A stretch of DNA of 5,593 bases, taken from NCBI GenBank assembly GCA_900553645.1, contig USEE01000118.1, positions 1 to 5,593 on the forward strand. The letters run 5' to 3'. The DNA is from an uncultured Eubacteriales bacterium. GTDB taxonomy: Bacteria; Bacillota_A; Clostridia; Christensenellales; Aristaeellaceae. The notes under the pieces are model-generated. The model had not been told where the DNA came from, searched no databases, and saw only the letters and a list, made by a program, of their open reading frames with translations. This document shows, piece after piece, positions 4,323 through 5,593 of the stretch (the first letter of the stretch is position 1; each line of letters starts with the position of its first letter). The position numbers and the translations under genes were made by a program.

Positions 4323-5593
4323 GCGGACAGAGTGGTTTTCTTTGACACGACGCTACGCGACGGCGAGCAGACGCCGGGCGTAAACCTGAACATTACCGAA
4401 AAGGTACAGATAGCGCGCCAGTTGGAACGGCTGGGCGTGGAGATAATCGAGGCGGGCTTCGCGGCCAGCAGCAAGGGCGACTTTGAGGCAGTTCAGGCAG
4501 TGGCCGCCGCCGTGAACGCCCCGGTGGTATGCTCGATGTGCCGCGCGGTGTCGGGCGATATAGAGGCCGCGGCGCAGGCATTAGCCAACGCGAAGCGCAA
4601 GCGCATACATGTCGTAATCGCGACGAGCGATCTGCACATGAAATATAAGCTGAAGAAAACTCCCGACGAAGTGCTTGAACTGACGCGCGAATCGGTGCGC
4701 CTGGCGCGCAGGTACGCGGACGACGTGGAGTTCTCGGCCGAGGACGCGTCGCGCTCCGACGAGGATTTCCTGTATCGCGTGCTGGATACGGCCATACGCG
4801 AGGGCGCGACCACGGTCAATATCCCCGATACTGTGGGCTATTCAGTGCCGCTGGAGTTTGAACAGCTTATTCGCAATATCCGCAATAACGTCGCCAATAT
4901 TGATAAGGTAATAATTGCGGCGCATTGCCATAACGATCTGGGTCTGGGCGTGGCGTGCAGCCTTGCGGGCGTGCGCGCGGGCGTAAGGCAATTGGAATGC
5001 ACGATAAACGGCATAGGCGAGCGCGCGGGCAACGCGGCGCTGGAGGAACTGGCGATGGCGCTAAAGACGCGCGGCGAGTTCTACGGCTGCGATATAGGGC
5101 TTGACACCCGCCAGCTCACCCGCACCAGTAAGCTGGTTTCGTCGCTGACCGGCGTTGAGGTACAGCCCAATAAGGCGATAGTGGGTCAGAATGCGTTTTT
5201 GCATCAGTCGGGCATACATCAGCATGGCGTGCTGGCCAACCGCAAGACGTATCAGATAATAAATCCCGAGGACGTGGGCGTGGCAAAGGCCGAAATAGTG
5301 CTGGGTAAGCTGAGCGGCAAGCACGCGTTCGAGGAGCATCTGAACGAAATGGGCTATCACCTCACGCCCGAAGAGTTGGCCGACGCGTTCAATAAGTTTA
5401 AGACGCTGTGCGATAGAAAGAAGGACGTATCCGATCGCGATATAGAGGCGCTGCTGGATAAGCGCATAAGCGAAATACCGGACGTGTATACGCTGGAGAG
5501 CTATCAGGTGTTCGCGGGCAATAAACTGACCGCAACCGCCACGATAACGCTGAAGCACGACGGCAAGGACTGCATAGAGGCAGCAGTGGGAAC
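4320..5593 (+). CDS. leuA: 2-isopropylmalate synthase, C-terminus cut by right edge
   Basis: Condenses acetyl-CoA with 2-oxoisovalerate to 2-isopropylmalate, the committed step of leucine synthesis, in the cytoplasm. 424 codons are present; the family is usually a little over 500 residues, so about the last 85 are missing. The TIM-barrel catalytic domain opens with FFDTTLRDGEQTPG (R13, D14). It also shows EFSAEDASRSD, NIPDTVGYS, metal-binding HCHND (H202, H204), and GIGERAGN (N238). The linker region follows with HQSGIHQHG (295-303) and LGKLSGKHAF. The start of the allosteric domain (VYTLESYQVFAGNKLTATAT) is at the edge. That C-terminal domain, together with NIPDTVGY and the EFSAEDASRSD stretch, favours LeuA over homocitrate or citramalate synthase. 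Two mild departures from the commonest bacterial form are T18 in GEQTPG (often S) and H302 in IHQHG (often D). It is translated from the overlapping upstream CapA-like gene. No T-box leader precedes it in this window. Confidence 0.96.
   Translation, partial: MADRVVFFDTTLRDGEQTPGVNLNITEKVQIARQLERLGVEIIEAGFAASSKGDFEAVQAVAAAVNAPVVCSMCRAVSGDIEAAAQALANAKRKRIHVVIATSDLHMKYKLKKTPDEVLELTRESVRLARRYADDVEFSAEDASRSDEDFLYRVLDTAIREGATTVNIPDTVGYSVPLEFEQLIRNIRNNVANIDKVIIAAHCHNDLGLGVACSLAGVRAGVRQLECTINGIGERAGNAALEELAMALKTRGEFYGCDIGLDTRQLTRTSKLVSSLTGVEVQPNKAIVGQNAFLHQSGIHQHGVLANRKTYQIINPEDVGVAKAEIVLGKLSGKHAFEEHLNEMGYHLTPEELADAFNKFKTLCDRKKDVSDRDIEALLDKRISEIPDVYTLESYQVFAGNKLTATATITLKHDGKDCIEAAVG

Noticed and set aside
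4493..5558. Minus-strand open frames opposite leuA
   Set aside because: leuA motifs run without a break through this stretch on the plus strand; these frames are shadows.

Overview
The window looks like chromosomal DNA from a Gram-positive, Clostridia-like bacterium. The pointers are strong AGGAGG-type ribosome binding sites, a CapA-type envelope protein, a PhoB-like response regulator with a sensor kinase, and a bacterial-type 2-isopropylmalate synthase. The DNA is G+C-rich by eye, yet ATA is the favoured isoleucine codon (19 of 27 Ile codons in leuA by my hand count). I cannot place it to a genus. No mobile element, CRISPR array, tRNA or rRNA was seen.

Left half, minus strand, read right to left: a small secreted protein of unknown function (1299-1997), an OmpR/PhoB-family response regulator (412-1116), and the N-terminal part of its sensor histidine kinase (1-428, running off the left edge). 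Kinase and regulator overlap by 17 nt, so they are probably translated together. The regulator has a good SD and an extended -10 promoter of its own. A 14-bp CcpA/LacI-type palindrome lies upstream of that promoter, and a GC hairpin sits at the predicted 5' end of its mRNA. No terminator separates the secreted-protein gene from the regulator, so read-through is possible.

Centre: a divergent intergenic region of about 200 bp (1998-2199). It carries a long imperfect inverted repeat and a symmetric ATTATAAT that reads as a -10 hexamer on both strands.

Right half, plus strand: a CapA/PGA_cap-family membrane-anchored metallophosphatase-like protein (2200-4320) with an unusually long, basic, low-complexity cytoplasmic tail, followed by leuA (4320-5593, cut by the right edge). 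The two are joined by a TGATG stop/start overlap. The CapA start is uncertain: the longest frame begins at GTG without an SD, and a good-looking promoter lies inside that frame.

No clearly new system is visible. The oddest features are the long cationic cytoplasmic tails on two unrelated membrane proteins, the translational coupling of an envelope gene to leucine biosynthesis, and the structured divergent promoter region.
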